Virus record (IMG/VR): IMGVR_UViG_3300003332_000067
Coordinates: 1 to 44,074 of that record
From: a virus
Length of the DNA stretch: 44,074 nt
Strand: one strand, 5' to 3'
The translations under genes and the position numbers were made by a program. How positions within the stretch are numbered: position 1 is the stretch's first letter; each line of letters opens with the position of its first letter. The notes below the pieces were generated by a model that saw only the letters and a program-made list of their open reading frames with translations, made no database searches and was not told the DNA's origin. Positions 1-6,775 of this stretch are shown here, one piece after another.

Positions 1-1115
1 CCGAGCAACTCCTGGATCTTCCTGATATCTTCACCAAGGCTCAGCAGGCCGGTGGCAAATGAATGCCTGAAGAGGTGAGGGCCTATTTTTTTTCTGTCGA
101 TTCCTGCCTCTTTGGCGGCCTTTCCAATACTCTTTCTGATGTCTGTGTATTTCTTCCCTGTCCTGGGGGATGGGAAGAGCAGCCCTTGCTTTGCCATCTC
201 ACATGATTGTTGGAGCCTGTCTGTCAATGGCCTGGGGGTTACTTTCACTGTTTTTTCATTGACGGTCAGTGTATTGCTGGCCTGATCATAGCATTCCACC
301 TTTAATGTGAGGACCATCTCCTTGCTCACACCAGTGAGCTTTCTTACCCTGCTTACATGCTGTTTTCCTGTTCTGCCAGGTGGAAAAAGAAAGCCCGCCC
401 TTCTTATCTCCAGGGCCTGCAGAATCCTGGCTACCAGCTCCGGCGATGAGACCGGCACGACTCGTTCCTTACCGCCCTTCCCTGCGACAATAAGACTATT
501 GTTTGCCTGGTTAAAGCTTTCCACGTTGAGTGTAAATACCTCATCCTTGCGTAGGCCGCATGTTGCCATGATCTCCACCATTGTCCTAATGTCACCGTGC
601 AGCTTTTGAATGATGGCAACGAATTGCTCGATGCTGAGTGGTTTTGGTAACGGGGCCTTTTCCTCTTTTTTGCTAAATCTCTTTGGTTTGGGGTAATCGT
701 GCTTATGTGTCTCATTCAGCCAGTCAATATAGGCTGACAGGCCGGAGAGCTCTATGTTTATGGTACGTTTTTTTACGCCTGTGGCCAGTCGTTTGGCCTT
801 GTACTGCTCGATAAAAGCTGGAACAAGGTGACGCATCTTGTAGGCACCGAAAAACGCTGTGAGGTGCTTCAGTGAGTTTTCCATCACCTCAAACCCGCGC
901 TTGCTTGCTCTGTTTTTGTAGGCGACATTAAACTCCGGTAACATGTCTGCAAAACCAGGATCCTGCCGATTGACTGTTCCGCGTATCTCTGCCTCGAGGA
1001 TCTTCGCGTCCTCCCTGCTCCCATCATATGGAATGTAGTCGGGTTTACCCTTCCGACCATGGCTGATTTTGATCATCTGCCAGCCTGGTTTTGTTGGGTG
1101 GTTGTATACGCTCAT
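1..1115 (-). CDS. int: Tyrosine-recombinase integrase, C-terminus beyond window
   Basis: Site-specific recombinase expected to insert and excise the prophage. The frame is open from ATG at 1115 to the left edge (371 codons), so the second histidine and the nucleophile tyrosine lie outside the window. Residues about 60-140 look like a SAM-like core-binding domain. Box I arginine is R189 (CGLRKDE), the beta-hairpin lysine is K213, and the box II motif HLFRH supplies H347 and R350. The region from R189 to about residue 258 is followed by a diverged second copy (about 259-328) in which R189 is replaced by S264. This makes the catalytic domain about 75 residues longer than usual. The start lies 9 bases after the stop of the upstream membrane-protein gene and has no strong ribosome-binding site, which suggests coupled translation. 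The family assignment is secure; whether the enzyme is active is not known. Confidence 0.95.
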   Translation of the reverse strand, partial: MSVYNHPTKPGWQMIKISHGRKGKPDYIPYDGSREDAKILEAEIRGTVNRQDPGFADMLPEFNVAYKNRASKRGFEVMENSLKHLTAFFGAYKMRHLVPAFIEQYKAKRLATGVKKRTINIELSGLSAYIDWLNETHKHDYPKPKRFSKKEEKAPLPKPLSIEQFVAIIQKLHGDIRTMVEIMATCGLRKDEVFTLNVESFNQANNSLIVAGKGGKERVVPVSSPELVARILQALEIRRAGFLFPPGRTGKQHVSRVRKLTGVSKEMVLTLKVECYDQASNTLTVNEKTVKVTPRPLTDRLQQSCEMAKQGLLFPSPRTGKKYTDIRKSIGKAAKEAGIDRKKIGPHLFRHSFATGLLSLGEDIRKIQELL

Positions 1116-1124
1116 GGGTTGGAG

Positions 1125-1430
1125 TTATGCCTGCTGTTCACGTTCTTCTTTTTTTAATTCATCCCAGGTCTTCTTCTTTTGGGCGGCTTTGGCTTTCTTT
1201 TTTGCTTCAGCAACAGCAGCTGCCTTGGTCTTCTTTTTTCTTTCCCGCCCTTCTCTCAGTAGTGCCAGTTCTTCTGCCAGGTGATCTGTTGTTTTTCTGA
1301 TTCTTTTTAATTCGTTTTTCATCTGGTAAACGAATAGCGGCAACAAAAAGGTGAGGATTGCCATGATGATTAAAAATACGGCAATAACTATTCCAACTAT
1401 CCCTGATCCAAAACCTGCTGTTTGGTCCAT
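1125..1430 (-). CDS. Small single-pass membrane protein with basic coiled coil
   Basis: A 101-residue protein of unknown function. A hydrophobic stretch at about residues 9-36 (GIVGIVIAVFLIIMAILTF) is a clear membrane segment. It is followed by a charged, heptad-rich helix (NELKRIRKTTDHLAEELALL) and a Lys/Ala-rich tail ending WDELKKEEREQQA. The likely topology is a short N-terminus outside and a long basic coiled coil in the cytoplasm. It lies between the BRCT gene and the integrase on the same strand, with gaps of 23 and 9 bases, so the three are probably co-transcribed. No family is recognised. The gene is believable from its position and composition, although its ribosome-binding site (AAGAGA) is weak. 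Confidence 0.65.
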   Translation of the reverse strand: MDQTAGFGSGIVGIVIAVFLIIMAILTFLLPLFVYQMKNELKRIRKTTDHLAEELALLREGRERKKKTKAAAVAEAKKKAKAAQKKKTWDELKKEEREQQA

Positions 1431-1453
1431 GTGTCTGTCTCTTGTTTATGTTT

Positions 1454-2092
1454 TTATTCGCCCCTGAAGGCATATTCTGCCCAGTGGTCTTCGGTTATAA
1501 TGTGTGGACCGCCATACCGGTCTCTATACTCCATTGCCTTCTCTATTTTCCTCCCATATGGAGAGTGTATCCATTCAGTGCTGCCAAAATATCCACACAC
1601 AAGGTAGTCAAGCTGGATTGTGATATTGTTTATAGCCCTGCCTTCTCTTTCATGTATTACTTCTTTACAGACCTTCCTGGGGCCATAAGCAAAGGTCCCA
1701 GTGAAACAAAACAATTTATCCTTAAATATCACTCTTGGCGCCGGGTCGGTTACTGGGAGTGCAGCTGTCAGATTTGCCGTAGCGTCGAGGGTGTTTACTT
1801 GTCCTGTAAATCCTTGCAAGAGTTCCAAGAGTTCTCTTTGCTCTTCTTGGTCGAATTCGTCATCGATGAGCATTTCATGGATGCGCCGATAGATTCGGTT
1901 AACCATTTTATCCTGTGAACATGGGACATTGACTTCCATCCAATTTCTCAGGACTATTGCTTCTTCGTGATTTACGTTTCTATCTGCAATAATGCCTTTT
2001 GATAATCCTACAAGTTCATCAATCGCCCGGTCGTCAAGACGTTTTTTGCTATAGTGGTTCATTGCTTTTCGTGCTCCTCTACCCCTTGCCAT
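1454..2092 (-). CDS. BRCT-domain protein
   Basis: A 212-residue protein with a C-terminal BRCT domain like the one at the end of NAD-dependent DNA ligase. From about residue 124 it reads KLFCFTGTFAYG, then a basic helix, and the domain closes with the tryptophan-containing helix TEDHWAEY. BRCT domains bind phosphoproteins, DNA ends or each other. The N-terminal part (about 20-95) is helical and acidic (DELVGLSKGIIADR, EEAIVLRNW), like the helical segment that accompanies BRCT in other small bacterial proteins. No ligase or exonuclease domain is present. ATG at 2092 has no clear Shine-Dalgarno sequence. The in-frame ATG at 2062 follows GAGGAG at 11 bases and could be the true start. The role is probably DNA- or recombination-related, but this is inference. 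Confidence 0.8.
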   Translation of the reverse strand: MARGRGARKAMNHYSKKRLDDRAIDELVGLSKGIIADRNVNHEEAIVLRNWMEVNVPCSQDKMVNRIYRRIHEMLIDDEFDQEEQRELLELLQGFTGQVNTLDATANLTAALPVTDPAPRVIFKDKLFCFTGTFAYGPRKVCKEVIHEREGRAINNITIQLDYLVCGYFGSTEWIHSPYGRKIEKAMEYRDRYGGPHIITEDHWAEYAFRGE

Positions 2093-2119
2093 TATGCTAT
2101 TTTGTTTTGATGGTCCGTG

Positions 2120-2149
2120 ATTATACTGGTTTAAGAACTGGTAATTATA
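2120..2149 (-). promoter_or_regulatory. Possible leftward promoter for the BRCT-membrane protein-int genes
   Basis: On the minus strand a perfect TATAAT occurs at 2125-2120 and a second at 2149-2144, 24 bases apart and 28-57 bases before the ATG at 2092. Neither has a convincing -35 box at 16-18 bases, so this is supported only by the -10 matches and the position in front of a three-gene leftward run. Confidence 0.35.
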
Positions 2150-2160
2150 CCCATTTAGTT

Positions 2161-2699
2161 TTATTCGCCGTTGGCCGATTTGATCTCCATAAATCCATCC
2201 TGACTATCTGTCCTGCCTGATTTTTTTTGCTGTTTCATCTTCCACTCGTCAAATTCAGGAAATCTCGTTTGAAATTCAAGTCGAAACCAGCTTGTGAACC
2301 CTGGCCTTAATTTTTCCATATCATTGACCCACGTCTGGATCTCTCCAAAGGTGTCAGTGTCCATCTCTGCCAGTTCTCGATAGTGTCTTACTGTTGGTGC
2401 TGCTTCTTCTTTGCTTTGAGAGGCGGTTTCTTCTGATGTGCTTTTATATGTGACTGCGACAGTTTCTGTTTCATTTTCTGGGAATGGTTCGCCTGTTCCA
2501 TCTTTAAGCCAATCAAAGTCACACCCAAAAAAATCACACATTTTATAGATAGTTTTTCTTTGTGGTCACCTTTTAACCATCCCGTTATCTTAGCGCTATG
2601 AACTGCTAATCCTCTCGCTACGGCAACTTGGGTAATTTTCTCACTATCTATAAGGCCCTGTAATCTCTTAGAAAAAGTGCCATTATTTTCCTTTCGCAT
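2161..2699 (-). pseudogene. Phage repressor (XRE-type HTH), broken by a -1 frameshift near 2560
   Basis: Two overlapping frames read as one CI-like repressor. The upstream frame (ATG 2699) gives an XRE helix-turn-helix: FSKRLQGLIDSEKI, then QVAVARGLAVHSAKITGWLKG. The downstream frame gives the continuation PQRKTIYKMCDFFGCDFDWL, which is how the end of an HTH domain reads in this family, then an acidic linker and a C-terminal region. Joining them needs one extra base at GGTGACCAC (2568-2560 on the minus strand); a third C there would restore the gene. As it stands, the upstream frame runs out of phase to 2388. A separate protein could start at ATG 2541 (126 residues), but it would lack the HTH. 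The cause may be a real mutation, a sequencing error or frameshifting; no good slippery heptamer is present. The total length of about 178 residues suits a CI-type repressor without an obvious peptidase domain. Confidence 0.75.
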
Positions 2700-2701
2700 A
2701 C

Positions 2702-2734
2702 TTTTGTTTACCTTTTTGGTTGCCTTTCGTTGCC
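2702..2734. promoter_or_regulatory. Tandem operator-like repeats between repressor and rightward gene
   Basis: Read on the minus strand, three head-to-tail units follow one another: GGCAACGAAA (2734-2725), GGCAACCAAAAA (2724-2713) and GGTAAACAAAA (2712-2702). The spacing of 10-12 bases places each on the same DNA face. They fill the gap between the repressor start (2699) and the rightward gene (ATG 2755), where operators are expected. Confidence 0.5.
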
Positions 2735-2748
2735 CTTTCCGCTACGCT
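2720..2748 (+). promoter_or_regulatory. Possible rightward promoter giving a leaderless transcript
   Basis: TTGCCT (2720-2725), a 17-base spacer and TACGCT (2743-2748) form a weak sigma70-type promoter that overlaps the tandem operator repeats. The predicted start point 7 bases after the -10 box is the A of the ATG at 2755. That ATG has no Shine-Dalgarno sequence, so the message may be leaderless. Confidence 0.35.
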
Positions 2749-2754
2749 TGTGTC

Positions 2755-3027
2755 ATGTCAAAAAACAAAAAAGAGAAAAATATAGTCCTCTCAGGAAATC
2801 TGCTTGAGGACAAATGTCTGCCTGATGATCCACGCGCTGCTCTTTTGGCGATAAAAAAACATATCGACACAATGCAAAAGGGATCTGAGTTTCATATCCC
2901 TTTTGGCGGTGACAAAAGAGCATCTTTAGGATCCTGGCAGACATGGTCTTTCCTGTATGGCCTACAGATGATTTCACACGAAGCTGGAAGAGTTGCGGGG
3001 CTTCCCCCTTCTCATTCTTCTTCGTAA
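2755..3027 (+). CDS. Hypothetical early protein opposite the repressor
   Basis: A 90-residue soluble protein of unknown function, first gene rightward from the switch region. It begins with a lysine-rich tail (MSKNKKEKN) followed by an acidic region and a C-terminal helix (SFLYGLQMISHEAGRVAGL). The ATG at 2755 is preferred over the in-frame ATG at 2677 because the longer version would cover the operator repeats and adds an implausible Cys/Phe-rich leader. No ribosome-binding site precedes 2755. The 3' end overlaps the converging gene at 3012-3215 by 16 bases. Position suggests an early or regulatory role, but no family is recognised. Confidence 0.5.
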   Translation: MSKNKKEKNIVLSGNLLEDKCLPDDPRAALLAIKKHIDTMQKGSEFHIPFGGDKRASLGSWQTWSFLYGLQMISHEAGRVAGLPPSHSSS

Positions 3028-3215
3028 AAGTTGTTTTCACCGTCTGGACATTCTTCGTTTAAGAGTGCCAAGCAGCGATTGATACTGGCGTCGGAAGTGC
3101 CGAAACTTTCTGTAGAGTGGCCGCATTTGCTACAGGTTGCGACAACACCTTCGACTTCGTGACCGTTCTCGTTTTCAAGGTAAGTTTCTTCAATGGAGCA
3201 TTCAATTTTGGCCAT
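3012..3215 (-). CDS. Small Cys-pair protein, conserved prophage type
   Basis: A 67-residue acidic protein carrying ATCSKCGH (about residues 27-33), with further Cys at NRCLALL and EECPDGEN. This is a probable zinc-ribbon-like knuckle. The ending GENNFYEEE and the segment HSTESFGTSD are, from memory, typical of a small protein of unknown function seen in many prophages. The start ATG at 3215 is preceded by AAGG at a spacing of 7. It is encoded opposite to its neighbours, between the switch gene and the Cro/Ner-like gene. Confidence 0.75.
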   Translation of the reverse strand: MAKIECSIEETYLENENGHEVEGVVATCSKCGHSTESFGTSDASINRCLALLNEECPDGENNFYEEE

Positions 3216-3258
3216 TTTGTACCTTAAATTTGTATCATTTTAAATCTGAGACTTCGCC

Positions 3259-3462
3259 ATGACTCCAATAAAAATACGCGGTGCGATAATGTTCATCACC
3301 GGTGAAAAGCCCAACGATTTCGCAGAAAGCAGGGACATAGCGAGAAGCACCCTGCACAGGGTTATAAAGAATGAACTGCAGACAGAATCTGTCAGGGAAA
3401 TAATAGCGGAGGCAGTAGGCTTCTCCGTTGACGAGCTCTGGCCCGAGGAAGAAGCTGCATAA
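3259..3462 (+). CDS. Small Cro/Ner-like HTH DNA-binding protein
   Basis: A 67-residue protein that is essentially one helix-turn-helix: helix NDFAESRD, turn, recognition helix STLHRVIKNE, then VREIIAEAVGFSVDELWPEE. The last motif (helix, GxSVDELWPE) is characteristic of Ner/Nlp and Cro-like phage regulators. It probably acts against the repressor at the shared operators to switch on early genes, as inferred from family and position. The ribosome-binding site is weak (CTGAG). A minus-strand frame fully overlaps this gene, but its protein looks like noise. Confidence 0.75.
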   Translation: MTPIKIRGAIMFITGEKPNDFAESRDIARSTLHRVIKNELQTESVREIIAEAVGFSVDELWPEEEAA

Positions 3463-3600
3463 ATGAAATTCCCATCCCTTGTGTTCATCAATAGCTTTAC
3501 GTTTGGCGACGCAACTATTGTAGCAAGGGGTGGGGTGTTTTTGCAAGGGTTTTGGCCAGTTGTCATTGTCCATGTCTATATCGTACCCATCTAGGAACTA

Positions 3601-4083
3601 ATGTCTATGTCAACAGAACAAACAAAAATGCAACCGTGGCAGGTGTTTCAGGCTGCACGTAAATATCTTGGTGCTCATGTGGTGGCCAGGATATTCGGCC
3701 GGGAGAAGCGGTCTGCATATAACTGGGCGCATGACCCAGCTCATACCGTTCACCGCTGTAAATCTCCCCTTGAGCTGCTCCACACACTGTTTGAGCGTAT
3801 GGACGCAGTTGGTCTTGGTTATGTGGTGAGGGCTGCTATCACATATCTACAAACAGCCATAGATCAGGAGGAGACACCTGGTGCTATTAAAGAGACTCTC
3901 CCCACCATAGAACTGGAGCTGCTGGCTGATTTTCAGGCTGTCGCAGACCTTAAGCAAGCCATTGACATTGGCACTGACCCTGATGCTGTGAGGCTTCAGG
4001 GCTGTTTAGCTAATGAAGAGATTGAACGCACAGTTGCCAAATATATCAAGGATTGTCCTGGTGATGGAAGCGACGCTGGTTGA
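3601..4083 (+). CDS. Probable early regulator, CII-like candidate
   Basis: A 160-residue soluble protein. The N-terminus MQPWQVFQAARKYLGAHVVA leads into GREKRSAYNWAHDP, which reads like a diverged helix-turn-helix. It continues with SPLELLHTLFERMDAVGLG and a helical acidic C-terminus. This layout resembles P2/CP76 CII-type regulators, which use a tetramerising helix after the HTH. Start: ATG 3601 with AGGA five bases upstream. The next gene overlaps its end by 20 bases, so the early genes are translationally coupled. Regulatory function is inferred; confidence in the gene itself is high. Confidence 0.7.
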   Translation: MSMSTEQTKMQPWQVFQAARKYLGAHVVARIFGREKRSAYNWAHDPAHTVHRCKSPLELLHTLFERMDAVGLGYVVRAAITYLQTAIDQEETPGAIKETLPTIELELLADFQAVADLKQAIDIGTDPDAVRLQGCLANEEIERTVAKYIKDCPGDGSDAG

Positions 4084-4282
4084 AAGCATAATCCGTCGAC
4101 TTGACGAGATGGATAGAAAGCTTGAGCTCCTGCTCGACCAGCAGTGTAGCGACAGCATACCCATGTTCCCTCCGGAGACTGTGACGCTCAAGCACGAGAT
4201 TGCTGCAGTTAAATTGGCCGGCGGCGATCTCGTCTCTCACTTTAAGAACAAAGCTAAGGCACAGATGAGGGCAAGAGCATGA
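4064..4282 (+). CDS. Small helical hypothetical protein
   Basis: A 72-residue protein starting MEATLVESIIRRLDEMDRK. It has one amphipathic helix with coiled-coil character (about residues 5-27) and a basic C-terminal helix (SHFKNKAKAQMRARA). Function unknown. The start at 4064 (or GTG 4061) follows AAGGA and lies inside the 3' end of the previous gene. An upstream in-frame ATG at 4013 would lengthen the overlap without a ribosome-binding site. The stop overlaps the next ATG (ATGA). Confidence 0.6.
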   Translation: MEATLVESIIRRLDEMDRKLELLLDQQCSDSIPMFPPETVTLKHEIAAVKLAGGDLVSHFKNKAKAQMRARA

Positions 4283-4437
4283 GTGATGCAGAAAAGGTTG
4301 TTGAGTTGAAACGCTGGATTTCCATAATATACGACGCTGCTGTTCCGCAAGGAAACGGTGAGAGCATTGTCCCGACGGAAGACATTGAGGACGCCAGAGA
4401 GGCAGCGTTTGGTGTGAGGGCTGATACCAATGAGTAA
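4279..4437 (+). CDS. Tiny early hypothetical protein
   Basis: A 52-residue acidic protein beginning MSDAEKVVELKRWISIIYDA and ending REAAFGVRADTNE. It starts in an ATGA overlap with the previous gene and overlaps the next start by 8 bases, an arrangement typical of coupled phage genes. No family is recognised. Confidence 0.55.
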   Translation: MSDAEKVVELKRWISIIYDAAVPQGNGESIVPTEDIEDAREAAFGVRADTNE

Positions 4438-4591
4438 TGACAAAACCTATACTTGTTCAAGATGTGGCAAAAAGATAGTAGCCCATAAGTCTGGGCGCAT
4501 TGGGCCAGAGATGTACTGCGGCGAGTGTACTGATGAGTATATGATTGACGCTGCGATCAGGCAGCTGGTGACAGTACCAGGTAGATCATGA
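4430..4591 (+). CDS. Tiny two-CxxC zinc-ribbon protein
   Basis: A 53-residue protein with two cysteine pairs, YTCSRCGKK (about residues 8-14) and MYCGECTDE (about 28-35), separated by 17 residues. This is a classic treble-clef or zinc-ribbon spacing. The rest is a C-terminal helix (MIDAAIRQLVTV). It probably binds zinc and then DNA or a protein partner. It overlaps the previous gene, and its TGA overlaps an ATG at 4588. Confidence 0.65.
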   Translation: MSNDKTYTCSRCGKKIVAHKSGRIGPEMYCGECTDEYMIDAAIRQLVTVPGRS

Positions 4592-4854
4592 CACAACTGC
4601 TAAGATCCTGCCTGGTACAGGTAGCACACAGTGCAAGGTTGTTCGTGTTTAGGTCGTCCCTTCCTGGATCGCAAAGGGAGCAGCAAGTTGCACCTATAGG
4701 CACGCCCCCCTCCACCCCCCTCCGCAGCAAGACCATAATTAATAAACCGTTCACAGCTTCACGGGTCCTCCTGGGGCTTCGCCTTTCACGGATACGGAAG
4801 AGCTCGAAGGATTCGCACGGAGAAAAATTAATTTTGACCGGAAAAACGGAATGA
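4588..4854 (+). CDS. Doubtful 88-residue open frame over a C-rich segment
   Basis: An open frame begins in an ATGA overlap with the zinc-ribbon gene. Its protein is Arg/Ser/Leu-rich with no recognisable domain. It crosses a C-rich, G-poor stretch (about 4703-4725) that looks more like untranslated RNA or a Rho-loading region than coding DNA. From 4746 a second frame, in phase with the next gene, is also open and reads plausibly (FTDTEELEGFARRKINF) but has no start codon. I cannot tell whether this segment holds a gene, the decayed 5' part of the next gene, or a leader. Confidence 0.25.
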   Translation: MTQLLRSCLVQVAHSARLFVFRSSLPGSQREQQVAPIGTPPSTPLRSKTIINKPFTASRVLLGLRLSRIRKSSKDSHGEKLILTGKTE

Positions 4855-4868
4855 TGCGGGAGGGTGCT

Positions 4869-5198
4869 ATGGGTAGTGCTGTTGTGAATCAGGGTGGAGC
4901 TGCCGCACAAGGTGAATCTGTTATTGCTGGCCCCGGGCTGGAGTGTCCTCGATGCGGCGGGTGTCATATAAAACGTGATGGAAAAACTTCTGCAAGAAAG
5001 CAGCGCTGGAAGTGCAAGTATTGTGGTCGTGTTTTTGTCGTTGATATAACGGGAAGGATTTCTCCCCTGGTGAAAGAGTTGGCTGACAATCTGATAAAAC
5101 AGGGTGTGGAAGTGCCGGTCCTGGTCAAGGCTTTTCAGGGTCATGCTTCAAGACGTTGGCTTTATCAGCGCAGGAGTGAAATACGTGAATGTAGTTAA
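4869..5198 (+). CDS. Zinc-ribbon DNA-binding protein, InsA-like N-terminus
   Basis: A 109-residue protein with a zinc ribbon of the kind found at the N-terminus of IS1 InsA and related transposases: CPRCGG, a basic loop with RKQRWKCKYCGRVF, then a helical C-terminal part (VKELADNLIKQGVEVPVL). No catalytic transposase domain follows, so this is a stand-alone DNA-binding protein. It is directly coupled to the replicative helicase gene, whose start lies 14 bases inside it, and may be a replication initiator or helicase-loading partner. The start at 4869 is chosen because GGGAGG lies 6 bases upstream; ATG 4851 is an alternative. Confidence 0.7.
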   Translation: MGSAVVNQGGAAAQGESVIAGPGLECPRCGGCHIKRDGKTSARKQRWKCKYCGRVFVVDITGRISPLVKELADNLIKQGVEVPVLVKAFQGHASRRWLYQRRSEIRECS

Positions 5199-6750
5199 TA
5201 TTCAAGATGCCGTGAAGAAACGGGTGGAAGAAGAAAAGAAGAAACGTCCACCCAAGGATCCCGGTGATGGAGACGGTCCTCCAATTCAATTTGTGATGGA
5301 TTGTTTTTTTGCCAATGAACTTGGCGATTCTGATCTCTATAATTATCTCAATAGTGATAAATTTGCCTATAACGTATTTGCAGCCAGGTGGCTTCAGTAT
5401 GTCGGACCTCATTGGGAGATCGATTGGAGCGGACAGTCTAAGGCTGTGATTGAATCAACAGTAGTTCAGCAGTATTTGCGCCTAGTCGATTATTTCGATG
5501 AGAAAATTAGTGGTGCCGACAAGAACGAAACCAAGAGGTTGATCAAACAAAAAAACAACGTTTTTGTCCGCATAAAAAAACTGCGTTCAGTGACAGGTCG
5601 CAACAATTGTCTGTCGTTTGCCAGGGCAAATGAAACTTCAATTACTGTTAAGCCTGACAAATTTGATACACATCCACTGCTGATGCCAGTAGAAAATGGA
5701 GTGGTGGATATGCGCACGGGTGAGCTCCGTGATGGGCGTCCTGATGACTGGTTTACAAAAGCGGCGCCCACCAAATGGATAAACCTGCAGGAGCCGTGTC
5801 CTGAGTTTAAAACTTTTCTGCGCACATCACTCGATAGTGAAGAAAAATACCAATATATGCATCGGCTACTGGGGTACTCATCCACAGCCCTCAGTAATGA
5901 GGCTGTCTTTGCAGTGCTTTTGGGAAGACGTGGTCGGAATGGTAAGGATCTGCTTATGGAGACCTTGTTAGGTGTCCTGGGTGATTTGATCGGGCCAATC
6001 CAATCTGAAATGCTCTTGGCCGGAAACAATCAGCGCAATCCGTCGGGCGTATCACCGGATATTATGTCTCTCAAGGGGAGGCGGATGGTATGGGGGTCTG
6101 AAGTTGACCAGAATACCAGATGGGCACTTGGCGAAATTAAGAGATTTTCCGGTGGCGGTACCCTGAAAGGTCGTAATCCTCATGATAAAGAGATGACCGA
6201 ATTCCCACAAACTCACACCCTTTTCCAGCTCACCAACTACAAGCCCCACGCTCCTGCGGACGACAACGCCTTTTTTGAACGAATAAAGATAATTTCCTGG
6301 CCACTCTCATTTGTTACCAGGGATCCAAAAAACCCATGGGAGCGAAAAGCTGATATCAAGCTGAAGGATAAGCTCCTGGAGGAACGCTCCGGGATCCTCG
6401 CCTGGTTGGTACGTGGATATCTCAAATATCTGGATCCTGCTTTAGGCGGGCTCAATCCTCCGGAATGTGTGCTCCAGGATACTGCTGATTATCGCAATGA
6501 AGAAGATATGATGAAGGATTTCATTGATGAATGCTGTGAAGTCGGCCCTGAGTTTGACGAACCTTTTGCAGCCCTCTACACAAAATATAAAGACTGGTGG
6601 GAAGATTCAACTGGCGGCCGTAAACCACTCACCAAGAAGAAATTTGGCATCCTGCTCAAGGATAAACATGAGTCTATCCGTAAAAGATCAGGCATCATTT
6701 ACTGTGGTTTGAAGATCAATACACTCGGAGGATGGCAGGGAAATGACTAA
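5185..6750 (+). CDS. Replicative helicase, D5/P4 alpha C-terminal type (SF3)
   Basis: A 521-residue protein starting at GTG 5185, which has AGGAG eight bases upstream; longer frames upstream run through the previous gene. The N-terminal third (to about residue 170) resembles the D5_N helper domain. The SF3 core has Walker A GRRGRNGKD (about 247-255), a Walker B-like segment RMVWGSEVD (E306), the sensor asparagine in LFQLTNYKP (N351) and an arginine-finger candidate in FFERIKI (R366). It should unwind phage DNA as a hexameric ring and act with the separately encoded primase downstream. In P4 alpha the two activities are fused; here they flank a candidate origin. A C-terminal winged-helix-like tail ends the protein. 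Confidence 0.9.
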   Translation: MNVVNIQDAVKKRVEEEKKKRPPKDPGDGDGPPIQFVMDCFFANELGDSDLYNYLNSDKFAYNVFAARWLQYVGPHWEIDWSGQSKAVIESTVVQQYLRLVDYFDEKISGADKNETKRLIKQKNNVFVRIKKLRSVTGRNNCLSFARANETSITVKPDKFDTHPLLMPVENGVVDMRTGELRDGRPDDWFTKAAPTKWINLQEPCPEFKTFLRTSLDSEEKYQYMHRLLGYSSTALSNEAVFAVLLGRRGRNGKDLLMETLLGVLGDLIGPIQSEMLLAGNNQRNPSGVSPDIMSLKGRRMVWGSEVDQNTRWALGEIKRFSGGGTLKGRNPHDKEMTEFPQTHTLFQLTNYKPHAPADDNAFFERIKIISWPLSFVTRDPKNPWERKADIKLKDKLLEERSGILAWLVRGYLKYLDPALGGLNPPECVLQDTADYRNEEDMMKDFIDECCEVGPEFDEPFAALYTKYKDWWEDSTGGRKPLTKKKFGILLKDKHESIRKRSGIIYCGLKINTLGGWQGND

Positions 6751-6775
6751 TTTCGCCCAAAAATCCACAAACCGT

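Noticed and set aside
1442-1918. A 158-codon plus-strand open frame
   Set aside because: It is antisense to the BRCT-domain gene, which has a recognisable conserved domain.
3235-3573. Two overlapping minus-strand frames of about 110 codons
   Set aside because: They cover the clear Cro/Ner-like HTH gene on the plus strand and their proteins look like noise without ribosome-binding sites.
4557-5144. A 195-codon minus-strand open frame
   Set aside because: It is antisense to the zinc-ribbon protein gene and is rich in unlikely Arg/Ser/Cys runs, with no start signal.
4869-5198. Insertion sequence, suggested by the InsA-like zinc ribbon
   Set aside because: There is no DDE transposase, no terminal inverted repeats and no target duplication, and the gene is tightly coupled to the helicase gene.
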